A stretch of 42,153 bases of DNA from Acidimicrobiia bacterium (lineage in GTDB: Bacteria; Actinomycetota; Acidimicrobiia; Spongiisociales; ZC4RG35). The notes beneath the pieces were generated by a model, which saw only the letters and a program-made list of their open reading frames with translations, made no database searches and was not told where the DNA came from. The stretch covers positions 1-42,153 of the forward strand of contig JAICGW010000011.1 in the NCBI GenBank assembly GCA_025922945.1, read 5' to 3'. The translations under genes were made by a program, and so were the position numbers. Position 1 is the first letter of the stretch. Each line of letters begins with the position of its first letter. This document shows, in pieces, positions 23,650-31,553 of this stretch.

Positions 23650-24264
23650 ATGGCTGACTCGGTCACCAAGCGAAGGAAGGCGGTGGAGGAGCTCGCCGAC
23701 ATCGCCAAATCCTGCACCAACTGCGATCTCTATAAAGACGCCACTCAAACCGTATTTGGGATCGGACCAGTAACCGCAGAACTGGTCCTGGTCGGCGAGC
23801 AACCGGGCGACGAGGAGGACAAGCAGGGCGAGCCGTTCGTGGGTCCCGCCGGCAAGCTGTTGCGGTCAGCGCTGGACGAGGCTGGGATCGACCCGGACGA
23901 GGTGTACATGACCAATGCCGTCAAGCACTTCAAATGGAAACCTGGCGCCGGCTGGCGTCGCCTCCACCAAAAGCCCAACCGGTACGAAATCGAAGCCTGC
24001 CGGCCCTGGCTCGAAGGGGAGTTCGCTCTCCTCCGACCGCGCCTGATCGTTGGGCTCGGAGCCACCGCATGCCAGGCCATGCTCGGCTCGAGCATCAGGG
24101 TCCTCACCGACCGGGGAAAGACCTTTGACTGGGGCGAACGCCAGGTTCTGGTGACGGTTCATCCCTCCTCGATCCTGCGTTCTCGGGATGAGGCCTCCCG
24201 GCAGGAGAACCGGCGAGCGTTCGTGGCCGATCTCCGGGATGCGGTGCGGATCATCGCTCGCTAA
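23650..24264 (+). CDS. udgX: UdgX-family uracil-DNA glycosylase
   Basis: 204 residues. Motif A GEQPGDEED, then GEPFVGPAGKLLRSALDEAG and VYMTNAVKHFKWKP, followed by the UdgX-specific basic loop WRRLHQKPNRYE with His106, and motif B VTVHPSSILRS. Cys22, Cys25 and Cys117 (with Cys141 as a possible fourth) fit the 4Fe-4S site. UdgX, known from mycobacteria, excises uracil and then stays covalently bound to the site through this loop His. The ATG is 3 bases after the previous stop. It is the last gene of the + strand run and faces the histidine kinase across a hairpin. Confidence 0.9.
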   Translation: MADSVTKRRKAVEELADIAKSCTNCDLYKDATQTVFGIGPVTAELVLVGEQPGDEEDKQGEPFVGPAGKLLRSALDEAGIDPDEVYMTNAVKHFKWKPGAGWRRLHQKPNRYEIEACRPWLEGEFALLRPRLIVGLGATACQAMLGSSIRVLTDRGKTFDWGERQVLVTVHPSSILRSRDEASRQENRRAFVADLRDAVRIIAR

Positions 24265-24319
24265 GGCCTTGTCCCCACGTAATGCCAATTGATGCGGAAT
24301 CCGCATGCCCAAGCCTTAG
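24261..24319. terminator. Convergent-gene hairpin, likely bidirectional terminator
   Basis: Nested inverted repeats: CTAAGGCCTTG (24261-24271) against CAAGCCTTAG (24310-24319, one bulge) outside, and ATGCGGA (24292-24298) against TCCGCAT (24300-24306) inside. They lie between the udgX stop and the histidine kinase stop; TTTGTTTATT follows on the + side. Confidence 0.55.
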
Positions 24320-24325
24320 GTTTGT

Positions 24326-25993
24326 TTATTGAGTGGAACCGACCAGCTCGACCCTCTCAGCGGTGGGGAGCGTGAACTCGAAGCAGGCGCCACCGAGCAA
24401 GTCTGAAGGTCTATAGCGAATCGTGCCGCCATGGGCGATGACGAGGTCTTTGGCAACAGAGAGCCCGATCCCGGAGCCGGGAACGGTGGCGTTGTGGCGA
24501 TAGGCGCCGCGTTCGAAACGTTGCCAGATATCGCTCTGATGCTTGGTGGGGACCCCGTCTCCATCGTCATGGACGGCGAAAACGACTGCTTTCCCGTCCT
24601 CGCGAGCAACGACCTTGATCTGAGATCGTCCGTAGCGGATGGCGTTAGTTAACAGGTTGACCAACACCTGGCGCACCCGATCGGGATCGGCCGAAACCGA
24701 AACATCGGGATCGACGTCGATTGCCACGGCTCGATTTGTAGCAGCGGTGGCGACAGCCTCGCGAACTAGATCGGCAGCCAGATACGGCCGCCGGTAAAGA
24801 CGAACGTTCTGCAGCCGATCGCGGGCCACATTGATGAGATCGGTGACGATATGTCCCAGCTGGCCGGCGGAAACGTTGATCGTCTCCAGCATTTCGTGGC
24901 GTTCGACCGGATCCAGGGCGTCGCCCGCATCCATGAGCAACTGGGTGTAGCCCTGGATGCCGGTAAGCGGAGTCCTCAGTTCGTGCGAGACCGAGGCGAC
25001 GAGATCGTCGCGCTGTTTCTCCAGGAGTTCTTTCCGTTCCCGGATCGCCACGGCTTGGCGGCCAATGATCAGGGCGGCTACCGCCGTGGTGGCGATATTC
25101 AGAATCAAGCTGTTGCCTGAGCTCATGAGGAGGCGGATGACGAACAGGCTGGCGACGGCGGTGTAGGGCGCCACCAGCTGCCACCCTTCGACCGGGCGAT
25201 AGGCATGTTCAGAGGCCGTCGAGGGCCGGGTGATCATGAAGGCGGCAAGGGCGAACGCGCTATACGAGAAGAGCCAGATGCCGTCGAGCCAAGTCCACTC
25301 GACGAACGTGTCTGCCGCCACCTGAAGGGAAAATATGACGTCGGCGACCATGGTGAGGGCGACGCCGGCCGCGACCAATAGAACCTTGAGATCGAGCCGA
25401 TCCTCCGATCGGCGCATCGCCAGCACCATGAGGGCAGTGGCCAGCAGCACATCGCCGAATGGATAGACGAGATTGAGGATGGTTTCGATCGGATCGGCGC
25501 CAACACTGACCACTCGATTTAGATAGGCGACCCACATCACGGCCGCCAGTGAGAGGGTGCCGGCCGTGGCGTCGAGGGCGAGGCGGATTCGCTCGTAGCG
25601 TCCCGGTCGCAAATACGGAAGGAATACGACGCCGGCAAAAATGAACGGATAGCCGGCGACATAGAAGAAGTCGGCCACACCGGGGTACGGGATTTCGCCG
25701 GTCAAGGCGCCCTGGATTACCCAGACGATCTCGCCAATCCCCCAACAGGCCACGCCGGCACCGATCAACGTCCAGGCGACGCGCGCCCGCCCCTTGTTTG
25801 CCAACCCGGCGGCAGTCAGTGCGATCCCAGCCGCCATGGATGCCCCGGCATAAGCGACCCCGGCGTTCGCGAAGTTTGCTGGTGGGCCAGCGACGACCAG
25901 AAACAGGCCGTAGCCGAAGGCCACGGCCGCCGCTGCGAGCGCGAAAGCTCGGACGGCGTTCAAGAAGTAATGGGGTCTCGGTTCAGCTGACAT
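24326..25993 (-). CDS. Membrane sensor histidine kinase (orphan)
   Basis: 555 residues. The first 310 hold about nine hydrophobic helices with no large periplasmic loop, a 7TM-like or MASE-like sensor. A short coiled stretch leads to the HisKA domain with SHELRTPLTGIQGYTQLL (His337). The HATPase domain has NLLTNAIRYG (N box), HDDGDGVP (G1) and GSGIGLSVAKDLVIAHGG (G2). It should autophosphorylate and pass the phosphate to a response regulator, but none is next to it. It lies 61 bases downstream of the DUF5655 gene on the same strand. The signal is unknown; the fully embedded sensor suggests a membrane or lipid cue. Confidence 0.92.
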   Translation of the reverse strand: MSAEPRPHYFLNAVRAFALAAAAVAFGYGLFLVVAGPPANFANAGVAYAGASMAAGIALTAAGLANKGRARVAWTLIGAGVACWGIGEIVWVIQGALTGEIPYPGVADFFYVAGYPFIFAGVVFLPYLRPGRYERIRLALDATAGTLSLAAVMWVAYLNRVVSVGADPIETILNLVYPFGDVLLATALMVLAMRRSEDRLDLKVLLVAAGVALTMVADVIFSLQVAADTFVEWTWLDGIWLFSYSAFALAAFMITRPSTASEHAYRPVEGWQLVAPYTAVASLFVIRLLMSSGNSLILNIATTAVAALIIGRQAVAIRERKELLEKQRDDLVASVSHELRTPLTGIQGYTQLLMDAGDALDPVERHEMLETINVSAGQLGHIVTDLINVARDRLQNVRLYRRPYLAADLVREAVATAATNRAVAIDVDPDVSVSADPDRVRQVLVNLLTNAIRYGRSQIKVVAREDGKAVVFAVHDDGDGVPTKHQSDIWQRFERGAYRHNATVPGSGIGLSVAKDLVIAHGGTIRYRPSDLLGGACFEFTLPTAERVELVGSTQ

Positions 25994-26054
25994 TCGCCTC
26001 GGATGTATTTTCGGTCGGCTACTCGCCCGAGTTAATGACCCCGGCAGCCTCGGC

Positions 26055-26480
26055 TCAGGTCAGGTGTCTTTGACAGCCGACTTCGTAGGCTTCCAGCAGC
26101 CACCTGGCGAAGGTGGCATCGACCTCGTCAGGGGTGCGGAGGCGAAAAGCATGGAGGACGTTTCGGGGTGAGAATTCCTCGACCCGGGTCCATCTGCTGT
26201 GGGCGAAGGAGCGGGCCAGGATCAGGTGGCCGTCAAGCCACGACTTGCGGGGGACGAAAGCGGCAAAGCTCATGCGCACGTGAAAGGCGATTCGGCTCTT
26301 CTCGGGGAGAACGGACACGGGGGGATCCGCCTCGGCCAACAACCCCAGAACCCGATCGAAGGTCTCTCTCACGTGCGGTGCGCTGGTGAGAAAATGCTCG
26401 TCGAGACTTCTCAGCCGAACGCAGCTATGGGGCTGGTTGCGGTTGGCGAAGGTCCGCTCACAGCTCGGACACATCCACAT
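26055..26480 (-). CDS. DUF5655 domain protein with an N-terminal zinc finger-like motif
   Basis: 141 residues from the ATG at 26480. The N-terminus MWMCPSCERTFANRNQPHSC has Cys-x2-Cys and a downstream His/Cys, like a zinc knuckle. The rest, HFLTSAPHVRETFD, VLPEKSRIAFHVRMSFAAF, KSWLDGHLILAR, FSPRNVLHAFRLRTPDEVD, is the DUF5655 domain, with no known activity. An alternative ATG at 26513 lies 8 bases from a TAAGTT box and would add 11 residues. It is divergent from pobA over about 80 bases containing an inverted repeat. Confidence 0.85.
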   Translation of the reverse strand: MWMCPSCERTFANRNQPHSCVRLRSLDEHFLTSAPHVRETFDRVLGLLAEADPPVSVLPEKSRIAFHVRMSFAAFVPRKSWLDGHLILARSFAHSRWTRVEEFSPRNVLHAFRLRTPDEVDATFARWLLEAYEVGCQRHLT

Positions 26481-26527
26481 CGCCTGGCGCGAATCGCCGA
26501 CTGCCCTAGGCATCGGAACGGAACTTA

Positions 26528-26550
26528 CTCCGACTAAACCTGTGTCGGAG
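26528..26550. promoter_or_regulatory. Inverted repeat between DUF5655 gene and pobA, candidate operator
   Basis: CTCCGAC (26528-26534) and GTCGGAG (26544-26550) are perfect inverse copies with a 9-base centre. The right arm covers most of the GGAGG ribosome site of pobA, so a bound protein or a folded RNA would block its expression. No pca regulator gene is nearby. Confidence 0.45.
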
Positions 26551-26558
26551 GTGGGCAA

Positions 26559-27725
26559 TTGCGAACCCAGGTTGTAATCGTTGGGGGCGGTCCCGCTGGC
26601 ACGCTACTCGCGCGCCTCTTGGCCGCCGAGGGAATCGAGAGCGTGGTCCTGGAGCTGCGCAGCCGCGACCACGTCTTGTCCCGTATTCGGGCCGGAGTGC
26701 TCGAACAGGGGAGCGTCGAAGTCCTGAGCTCGATCGGTCTTGGTGGTCGCATCGCCCGCGATGGTTTCGTGCATGGGGGGGTCAATCTCGCTTTCGCCAA
26801 TCGGATGTTCCGGGTGGACTTCGAGGGGCTCGTCCGCCGCTCCGTCACCATTTATGGCCAAACCGAGGTGCAAAAGCACCTTTACGAAGCATGTGATCGA
26901 AGTGGTCAGGAGATCCATTTTGAGGCCGAGGAGGTGAAGCTCTTCGACCTCGACACGACCAATCCCTTCGCCACCTCTGTGATAAACGGACAACTCCATC
27001 GAGTCGAAGGGGATTTCATCGCTGGCTGTGACGGTGGCCACGGCGTCAGTCGAACGATGATTCCCAACCCTCGGACCTACGAGAGGGTCTATCCGTTCGG
27101 CTGGCTCGGCATCCTGTCGGAGACGCCTCCGGTCAACGACGAACTGATCTATAACAACCACGAGCGCGGTTTTGCTCTGTGCTCGATGAGAAATCCCAAC
27201 CTCTCTCGTTACTACCTCCAGTGTCCGCTCGAAACCACGGTTGAGGATTGGCCTGACGATCGTTTCTGGGAGGAGCTCAAACGCCGATTGCCCACGCGGA
27301 CTGCGGAGGGGCTGGTGGCGGGAGCTTCGATCGAGAAGTCGATCACCCCTTTGCGGAGCATGGTGACCGAGCCCATGAGCCACGGTCGCCTGTACCTGGC
27401 GGGCGACGCCGCCCATATCGTCCCACCGACCGGTGCGAAGGGGCTCAACCTCGCTATCTCCGACGTCGTCTATCTGGCCCGAGCCCTTGCCGAGCATTAC
27501 CGACGTGGCTCGGACGAGGCGCTGAGTCGCTATTCGGAGACGGCTCTGGGGAGGGTGTGGAAGGCGGTCAGGTTCTCGTGGTGGATGACGACATTGATGC
27601 ATCGCTTCGAGGACCAGGGTTCCTTCGGCCAGCGCGTACAAGAGGCTGAGCTCGACTACCTCGCTTCGTCGCCGGCGGCGCAAACGGCGATGGCAGAGAA
27701 CTACACCGGCCTACCCATCGACTAA
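26559..27725 (+). CDS. pobA: 4-hydroxybenzoate 3-monooxygenase PobA
   Basis: 388 residues, close to the usual 390-395. FAD-binding VVIVGGGPAGTLLARLLA at the start, then RIRAGVLEQGSV (a PobA hallmark), DGGHGVSR and the second FAD motif YLAGDAAHIVPPTGAKGLNLA (in two parts). It hydroxylates 4-hydroxybenzoate to protocatechuate using NAD(P)H, FAD and oxygen. The TTG start is fixed by GGAGG at 26547-26551, 7 bases upstream. It is the first gene of the operon with pcaC, pcaH, pcaG and pcaB. Confidence 0.93.
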   Translation: MRTQVVIVGGGPAGTLLARLLAAEGIESVVLELRSRDHVLSRIRAGVLEQGSVEVLSSIGLGGRIARDGFVHGGVNLAFANRMFRVDFEGLVRRSVTIYGQTEVQKHLYEACDRSGQEIHFEAEEVKLFDLDTTNPFATSVINGQLHRVEGDFIAGCDGGHGVSRTMIPNPRTYERVYPFGWLGILSETPPVNDELIYNNHERGFALCSMRNPNLSRYYLQCPLETTVEDWPDDRFWEELKRRLPTRTAEGLVAGASIEKSITPLRSMVTEPMSHGRLYLAGDAAHIVPPTGAKGLNLAISDVVYLARALAEHYRRGSDEALSRYSETALGRVWKAVRFSWWMTTLMHRFEDQGSFGQRVQEAELDYLASSPAAQTAMAENYTGLPID

Positions 27726-27738
27726 CTAAGTTGCCCCT

Positions 27739-28104
27739 GTGGACTCTCGATTTGAACAGGGGATGCAGACCAGGCGCCAGGTCCTCGGTGCGGAATATGT
27801 CGATCAGGCGGTGGCCAATACCACCGATTTCGACTCGGACTTCCAGAAATGGATCACCGAAAGCGCCTGGGCAGGCGTTTGGGCTCGCCCTGGCTTGGAG
27901 CGGAAGGTGAGGAGCCTGATCACAATCGCCATCCTGGCCGCGATGGGTCACAACGAGCTCGAAGTCCATCTGCGAGCGGCCGTTCACACGGGCGCCACTC
28001 CCCCGGAGGTGGCTGAAGCCCTCATGCATGTCGCGGTCTATGCCGGAGTGCCCGCCGCCAATCACGCATTCCGGGTGGCGAAGAACGTCTTTGAGGAAAC
28101 ATGA
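27739..28104 (+). CDS. pcaC: 4-carboxymuconolactone decarboxylase
   Basis: 121 residues, the usual length for a stand-alone PcaC. The family pattern is MQTRRQVLGAEYVDQA, WARPGLERKVRSLITIAIL, NELEVHLRAAVHTGATPPEV and VYAGVPAANHAFRVAK. It decarboxylates gamma-carboxymuconolactone to the enol-lactone, the step after PcaB. The GTG start lies 13 bases after the pobA stop without a clear ribosome site. The end overlaps pcaH by 4 bases (ATGA). Confidence 0.9.
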   Translation: MDSRFEQGMQTRRQVLGAEYVDQAVANTTDFDSDFQKWITESAWAGVWARPGLERKVRSLITIAILAAMGHNELEVHLRAAVHTGATPPEVAEALMHVAVYAGVPAANHAFRVAKNVFEET

Positions 28105-28766
28105 CGACCGACCTAAGCGATCACCCCCCGTTTCGTTATCCCGATTATCGGTCGACGATCAAGCGGTCGCCGGACATGAAGATGATTGAGATCATCCGCA
28201 CGCTGACCGAAGAAACTGGGCCCGGTCCTATCGTCGCTGACCTCTCCAGCGAAGACGCGGATCTCACTACCAATGCCGGTACGGGAGCAGCCGCCATTGG
28301 CGAGCGCATCATTGTGACGGGGAAGGTTTTGGACACATATGGTGGCCCGCTCCCTAAAACCTTGATCGAGATCTGGCAAGCCAATGCCAGTGGTCGCTAT
28401 ACGCATTGGCGAGAAACCGAATTCCCGGCCCCCCTTGATCCCAATTTTCTCGGTGCGGGTCAGTGCCTTACCGACGACGAGGGCATTTACCGTTTCACCA
28501 CCATCAAGCCTGGTCCCTATCCATGGGGGAACCATGCCAATGCCTGGCGGCCGTCGCATATCCACCTTTCACTCCTCGGACCCCGCGTCCGTTCTCGCCT
28601 GGTAACTCAGATGTATTTCGAAGGTGATCCACTGCTGGCTCTGGATCCGATCTTCAATGCGGTCCCCGAGCACTCCCGCAGCCGGATGGTGGCTCGCTAT
28701 GACCACCAGGTGACGGTTCCCAATTGGGCGCTCGGCTGGCGCTGGGACATCGTGCTCGAGGGATGA
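28101..28766 (+). CDS. pcaH: Protocatechuate 3,4-dioxygenase beta subunit
   Basis: 221 residues. The four iron ligands of the catalytic subunit are visible: Tyr in GRYTHW, Tyr in GPYPWG, and two His in RPSHIHLSL. VLDTYGGPLPKTLIEIWQAN is the intradiol dioxygenase strand pattern. With PcaG it opens the protocatechuate ring to beta-carboxy-cis,cis-muconate. The start overlaps the pcaC stop and its own stop overlaps the pcaG start, so subunit expression is coupled. Confidence 0.95.
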   Translation: MTTDLSDHPPFRYPDYRSTIKRSPDMKMIEIIRTLTEETGPGPIVADLSSEDADLTTNAGTGAAAIGERIIVTGKVLDTYGGPLPKTLIEIWQANASGRYTHWRETEFPAPLDPNFLGAGQCLTDDEGIYRFTTIKPGPYPWGNHANAWRPSHIHLSLLGPRVRSRLVTQMYFEGDPLLALDPIFNAVPEHSRSRMVARYDHQVTVPNWALGWRWDIVLEG

Positions 28767-29320
28767 TCGGACCGACTCCATCACAGACGGTTGGGCCCTA
28801 CTTCACGATGAAGTTGAGCAACAACAACGTCCTCATCGGACCGGCGGTGGAGGGAGAGCCGATCCGCATCGAGGGGCGGGTGTTCGACGGCGATGGGGCT
28901 TTCGTAGAGGACGCGCTGGTGGAGATCTGGCAGGCGGACGCTGCGGGTGAATACGCAGTGTCCGCCGGCGCCGGCACCGCGAAATTCACCGGATTCGGCC
29001 GAGCGGAGTCCGATCCCACCACGGGCACATATTGGTTCGAGACGATCAAGCCGGGGCGGGTTCCTGATCCGGAAGGGGAACTGCAGGCGCCTCACGTGTC
29101 GGTGATCGTTCAGGCCCGAGGCATGCTGCGACCGGTCTTCACTCGCCTCTATTTTTCTGACGAGATGGAGGCCAACGATGCGGACCTGATTCTCCGCATG
29201 GTTCCCCCAGAAAGGCGCTCAACACTTTTGGCCTCCGTAGCGAGGGTCGAGGATCGGAAGGTCTACCAGTTCGATGTCCGCCTGCAGGGCGACGAAGAAA
29301 CCGTCTTCTTCGACTTCTGA
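28763..29320 (+). CDS. pcaG: Protocatechuate 3,4-dioxygenase alpha subunit
   Basis: 185 residues from the ATG at 28763, which overlaps the pcaH stop (ATGA). It begins IGPTPSQTVGPYF, the alpha-subunit hallmark, then RVFDGDGAFVEDALVEIWQAD, YWFETIKPGRVP, APHVSVIVQARGML and TRLYFSDE. It lacks the iron-binding Tyr/His set, as expected for PcaG, and forms the heteromeric enzyme with PcaH. A longer frame upstream overlaps pcaH and was rejected. Confidence 0.94.
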   Translation: MIGPTPSQTVGPYFTMKLSNNNVLIGPAVEGEPIRIEGRVFDGDGAFVEDALVEIWQADAAGEYAVSAGAGTAKFTGFGRAESDPTTGTYWFETIKPGRVPDPEGELQAPHVSVIVQARGMLRPVFTRLYFSDEMEANDADLILRMVPPERRSTLLASVARVEDRKVYQFDVRLQGDEETVFFDF

Positions 29321-29323
29321 GCG

Positions 29324-30349
29324 ATGACGTTTCCCGATCCCGGTTTCTCCACACCCGTCATGGGAGAGATTTTCACGGCGGAACGAAAGGTCGCCGGCCT
29401 GCTCTCTTTCGAGGTGGGCCTGGCCAGGGCTCGTGCCGACCTCGGGCTGATCTCTTCCGAGGTGGCCGAGGAGATAGCCACCGCCTGTCAGGAATTCGAC
29501 GCGGATCCGTCCGCGGTCGTCGCCTCCACTTGGGAGCGGGGATCACCTTTGATCGATTTGCTCCAGTCCCTCCGGTCGAGGCTCTCGGCGGAGGCCGGCG
29601 AGGCCCTTCATCAGGGCTCCACCAGTCAAGACGCCATCGACACCGCCTTGATGCTCCAGATCCGGGATGCCGTGTCACTGCTCGCGTCGGAAACGGAAGA
29701 GGTAGGCGAGCAGCTGGCAGATTTGGCGAGCCGACACGGGACGACTGCCTACCAGGCGCGCACCCTGCTCCAGGTGGCGCTGCCGTCGACGTTCGGAAAT
29801 CGAGCCTTAGCCTGGCTCGATCCCCTGCTCCGGGCTGCCAAGGAGCTGAGAGAGGTGGGGGAGTCGCTCCCCGTCCAGTTGGGCGGTCCTATCGGAGATC
29901 CGGAAGGCCTGGGGTCCGCGGAGCTTGCAGAGCGCCTGGCCGCTCACCTCGGGCTCACCGCCCCCGCCCGGTCCTGGCATACAGATCGTTCGTACGTCCG
30001 GAAGCCGGCGGGCGGCGCGGTCGAGATCGCCCTGGCGGCAGGAAAGATCGCCTTCGATCTGGCGCTGCTCTCCGGGTTTGGCGAAGTCTCGATGCGAGCC
30101 GGGGAATCTTCGTCGATGGCCCACAAACGCAATCCCATCGATGCCATCAGATCGGTGGCTGCCGCCCGCGCCTGCGCGGCCGCTGCCTCGGTGCTCTCGA
30201 CCCCGGGCGGACACGAGCTGGAAAGGGGCGTCGGCGGCTGGCAGGCGGAATGGTGGGCGGTTCCCCTGGTTTTTCAGGGGGCGGCGGCAGCGGTCGATGG
30301 ACTCAAGTCGAGCCTCGCCCAGCTCGAAGTGGGTACCGGCCGAAATTAA
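29324..30349 (+). CDS. pcaB: 3-carboxy-cis,cis-muconate cycloisomerase
   Basis: 341 residues, fumarase/aspartase superfamily. Region 1 is HQGSTSQDAIDTALML, region 2 is LPVQLGGPIGDPEG and region 3 is the signature GESSSMAHKRNPIDAIR. It lactonises the PcaHG product to gamma-carboxymuconolactone. It is shorter than many PcaB (about 350-450), lacking part of the C-terminal domain, which also occurs in other short forms. It is the last gene of the operon, convergent with the MetE-like gene 9 bases away. Confidence 0.9.
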   Translation: MTFPDPGFSTPVMGEIFTAERKVAGLLSFEVGLARARADLGLISSEVAEEIATACQEFDADPSAVVASTWERGSPLIDLLQSLRSRLSAEAGEALHQGSTSQDAIDTALMLQIRDAVSLLASETEEVGEQLADLASRHGTTAYQARTLLQVALPSTFGNRALAWLDPLLRAAKELREVGESLPVQLGGPIGDPEGLGSAELAERLAAHLGLTAPARSWHTDRSYVRKPAGGAVEIALAAGKIAFDLALLSGFGEVSMRAGESSSMAHKRNPIDAIRSVAAARACAAAASVLSTPGGHELERGVGGWQAEWWAVPLVFQGAAAAVDGLKSSLAQLEVGTGRN

Positions 30350-30358
30350 GGCTGTGTA

Positions 30359-31471
30359 TTAGCCCCAGACCTGGCTGGCGATCGAGACCATTCGCTCCAG
30401 CTTGGGCCACTGCTCATCGATCGTGAGCGTGTTGCCATGAACGGTCGAAGAGAACCCACATTGGTGACTGAGCGCGCACTGGTCGAGATCGACGAATCGA
30501 GCTGCCTCCTCGATTCGACCCTTGACCAAATCCGCATCTTCTACCTCGGGGTGCTTGGAGCTCATGAGACCAAGAACGACGGATCTGTCCTTCGGCATGA
30601 AACGCAGCGGGGCAAAATCGCCAGAGCGCTCGTCGTCATACTCGAGAAAGAAGGCGTCGACGGCCATATCACGGAACATGATCTCGGCCACCGGCTCATA
30701 TCCGCCCTGGGCCACCCAGGCACTCTGAAAATTACCCCGGCACAGGTGGATCCCGACAGTCATACCCGCTGGCCGGTCCCGGATGGCGTCATTGACAAGC
30801 CGGCAGTAGAGCCGGGTGAGCTCGTCGGGGTCGTCACCCCGGGCGGCAGTTCGCTCTCGGATCTCTGGATCGCATAAGTAAGCGAGATTGGTGTCGTCAA
30901 GCTGCAGGTACGTGCAGCCGCGGGAGGCCAGGTCGGCGATCTCCTCCCGATAGGCGGCGGTGAGGTCGTTGAAGAAGTCGTCCAAGTCGGGGTATACGTC
31001 GGTGGAGATGCCCTGACGCCCGCCGCGGAAGTGGAGCATGGAAGGAGCCGGAATGCTCACTTTCGGAGTGCGAGACGTCTGTTTGGCCAAGAAATCGAAG
31101 TCCGCACCCTGGATCGAACGGGAATGACGAATGGGAGCGTCGACGTGCAAGGTAGGGGGTCGGAACCCAACCTCGGAGCCGTCATCCCGTTTGAACTTGG
31201 CAAAGAATTCGCCGTAGGTGGTGTTGACGCCGTCAAGCTTCTCGAGAAAGTCGATATGGAAAAAGGTTCGTCGGAACTCGCCGTCGGTGATGCCTTGGAG
31301 ACCAACGGCTTCTTCCTGTCCTACCAGCTCCTTGATGGCTTCGTCTTCGACCGACCGTAACTCGTCGGCGCCGAGCTTGCCTTCGGCGTGTGCTTCCCGA
31401 GCCGTGAGCACCGATTGCGGTCGGAGAAAGCTGCCCACGTGATCGGCGCGAAACGGTGGTGTCTGGTTCAT
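30359..31471 (-). CDS. MetE C-terminal-like cobalamin-independent methyltransferase (YxjG/YxjH type)
   Basis: 370 residues, only the C-terminal barrel of MetE. PFRADHVGSFLRPQSVL at the start, QGITDGEFRRTFFHIDF, YLQLDDTNLAYL, TVGIHLCRGN (His and Cys zinc ligands) and DQCALSHQCGFSS (third ligand Cys) are the family marks. Such short proteins transfer methyl groups to thiols and are often annotated as methionine synthase. Whether this one acts on homocysteine is uncertain. The ATG has GGAG at 31480-31483 (minus), 8 bases upstream. It is divergent from the lipoprotein gene. Confidence 0.88.
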   Translation of the reverse strand: MNQTPPFRADHVGSFLRPQSVLTAREAHAEGKLGADELRSVEDEAIKELVGQEEAVGLQGITDGEFRRTFFHIDFLEKLDGVNTTYGEFFAKFKRDDGSEVGFRPPTLHVDAPIRHSRSIQGADFDFLAKQTSRTPKVSIPAPSMLHFRGGRQGISTDVYPDLDDFFNDLTAAYREEIADLASRGCTYLQLDDTNLAYLCDPEIRERTAARGDDPDELTRLYCRLVNDAIRDRPAGMTVGIHLCRGNFQSAWVAQGGYEPVAEIMFRDMAVDAFFLEYDDERSGDFAPLRFMPKDRSVVLGLMSSKHPEVEDADLVKGRIEEAARFVDLDQCALSHQCGFSSTVHGNTLTIDEQWPKLERMVSIASQVWG

Positions 31472-31541
31472 GGGTAGGACTCCAATCGACCTGGTTCCGA
31501 GTGTATCCCGGGTCGTATGCCGGATATCGATAGCCGCTCGG

Positions 31542-31547
31542 TAGCCT
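31542..31547 (+). promoter_or_regulatory. -10 box of a leaderless promoter for the lipoprotein gene
   Basis: TAGCCT ends 6 bases before the GTG at 31554, and no ribosome site is present. Confidence 0.45.
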
Positions 31548-31553
31548 GCGGGC

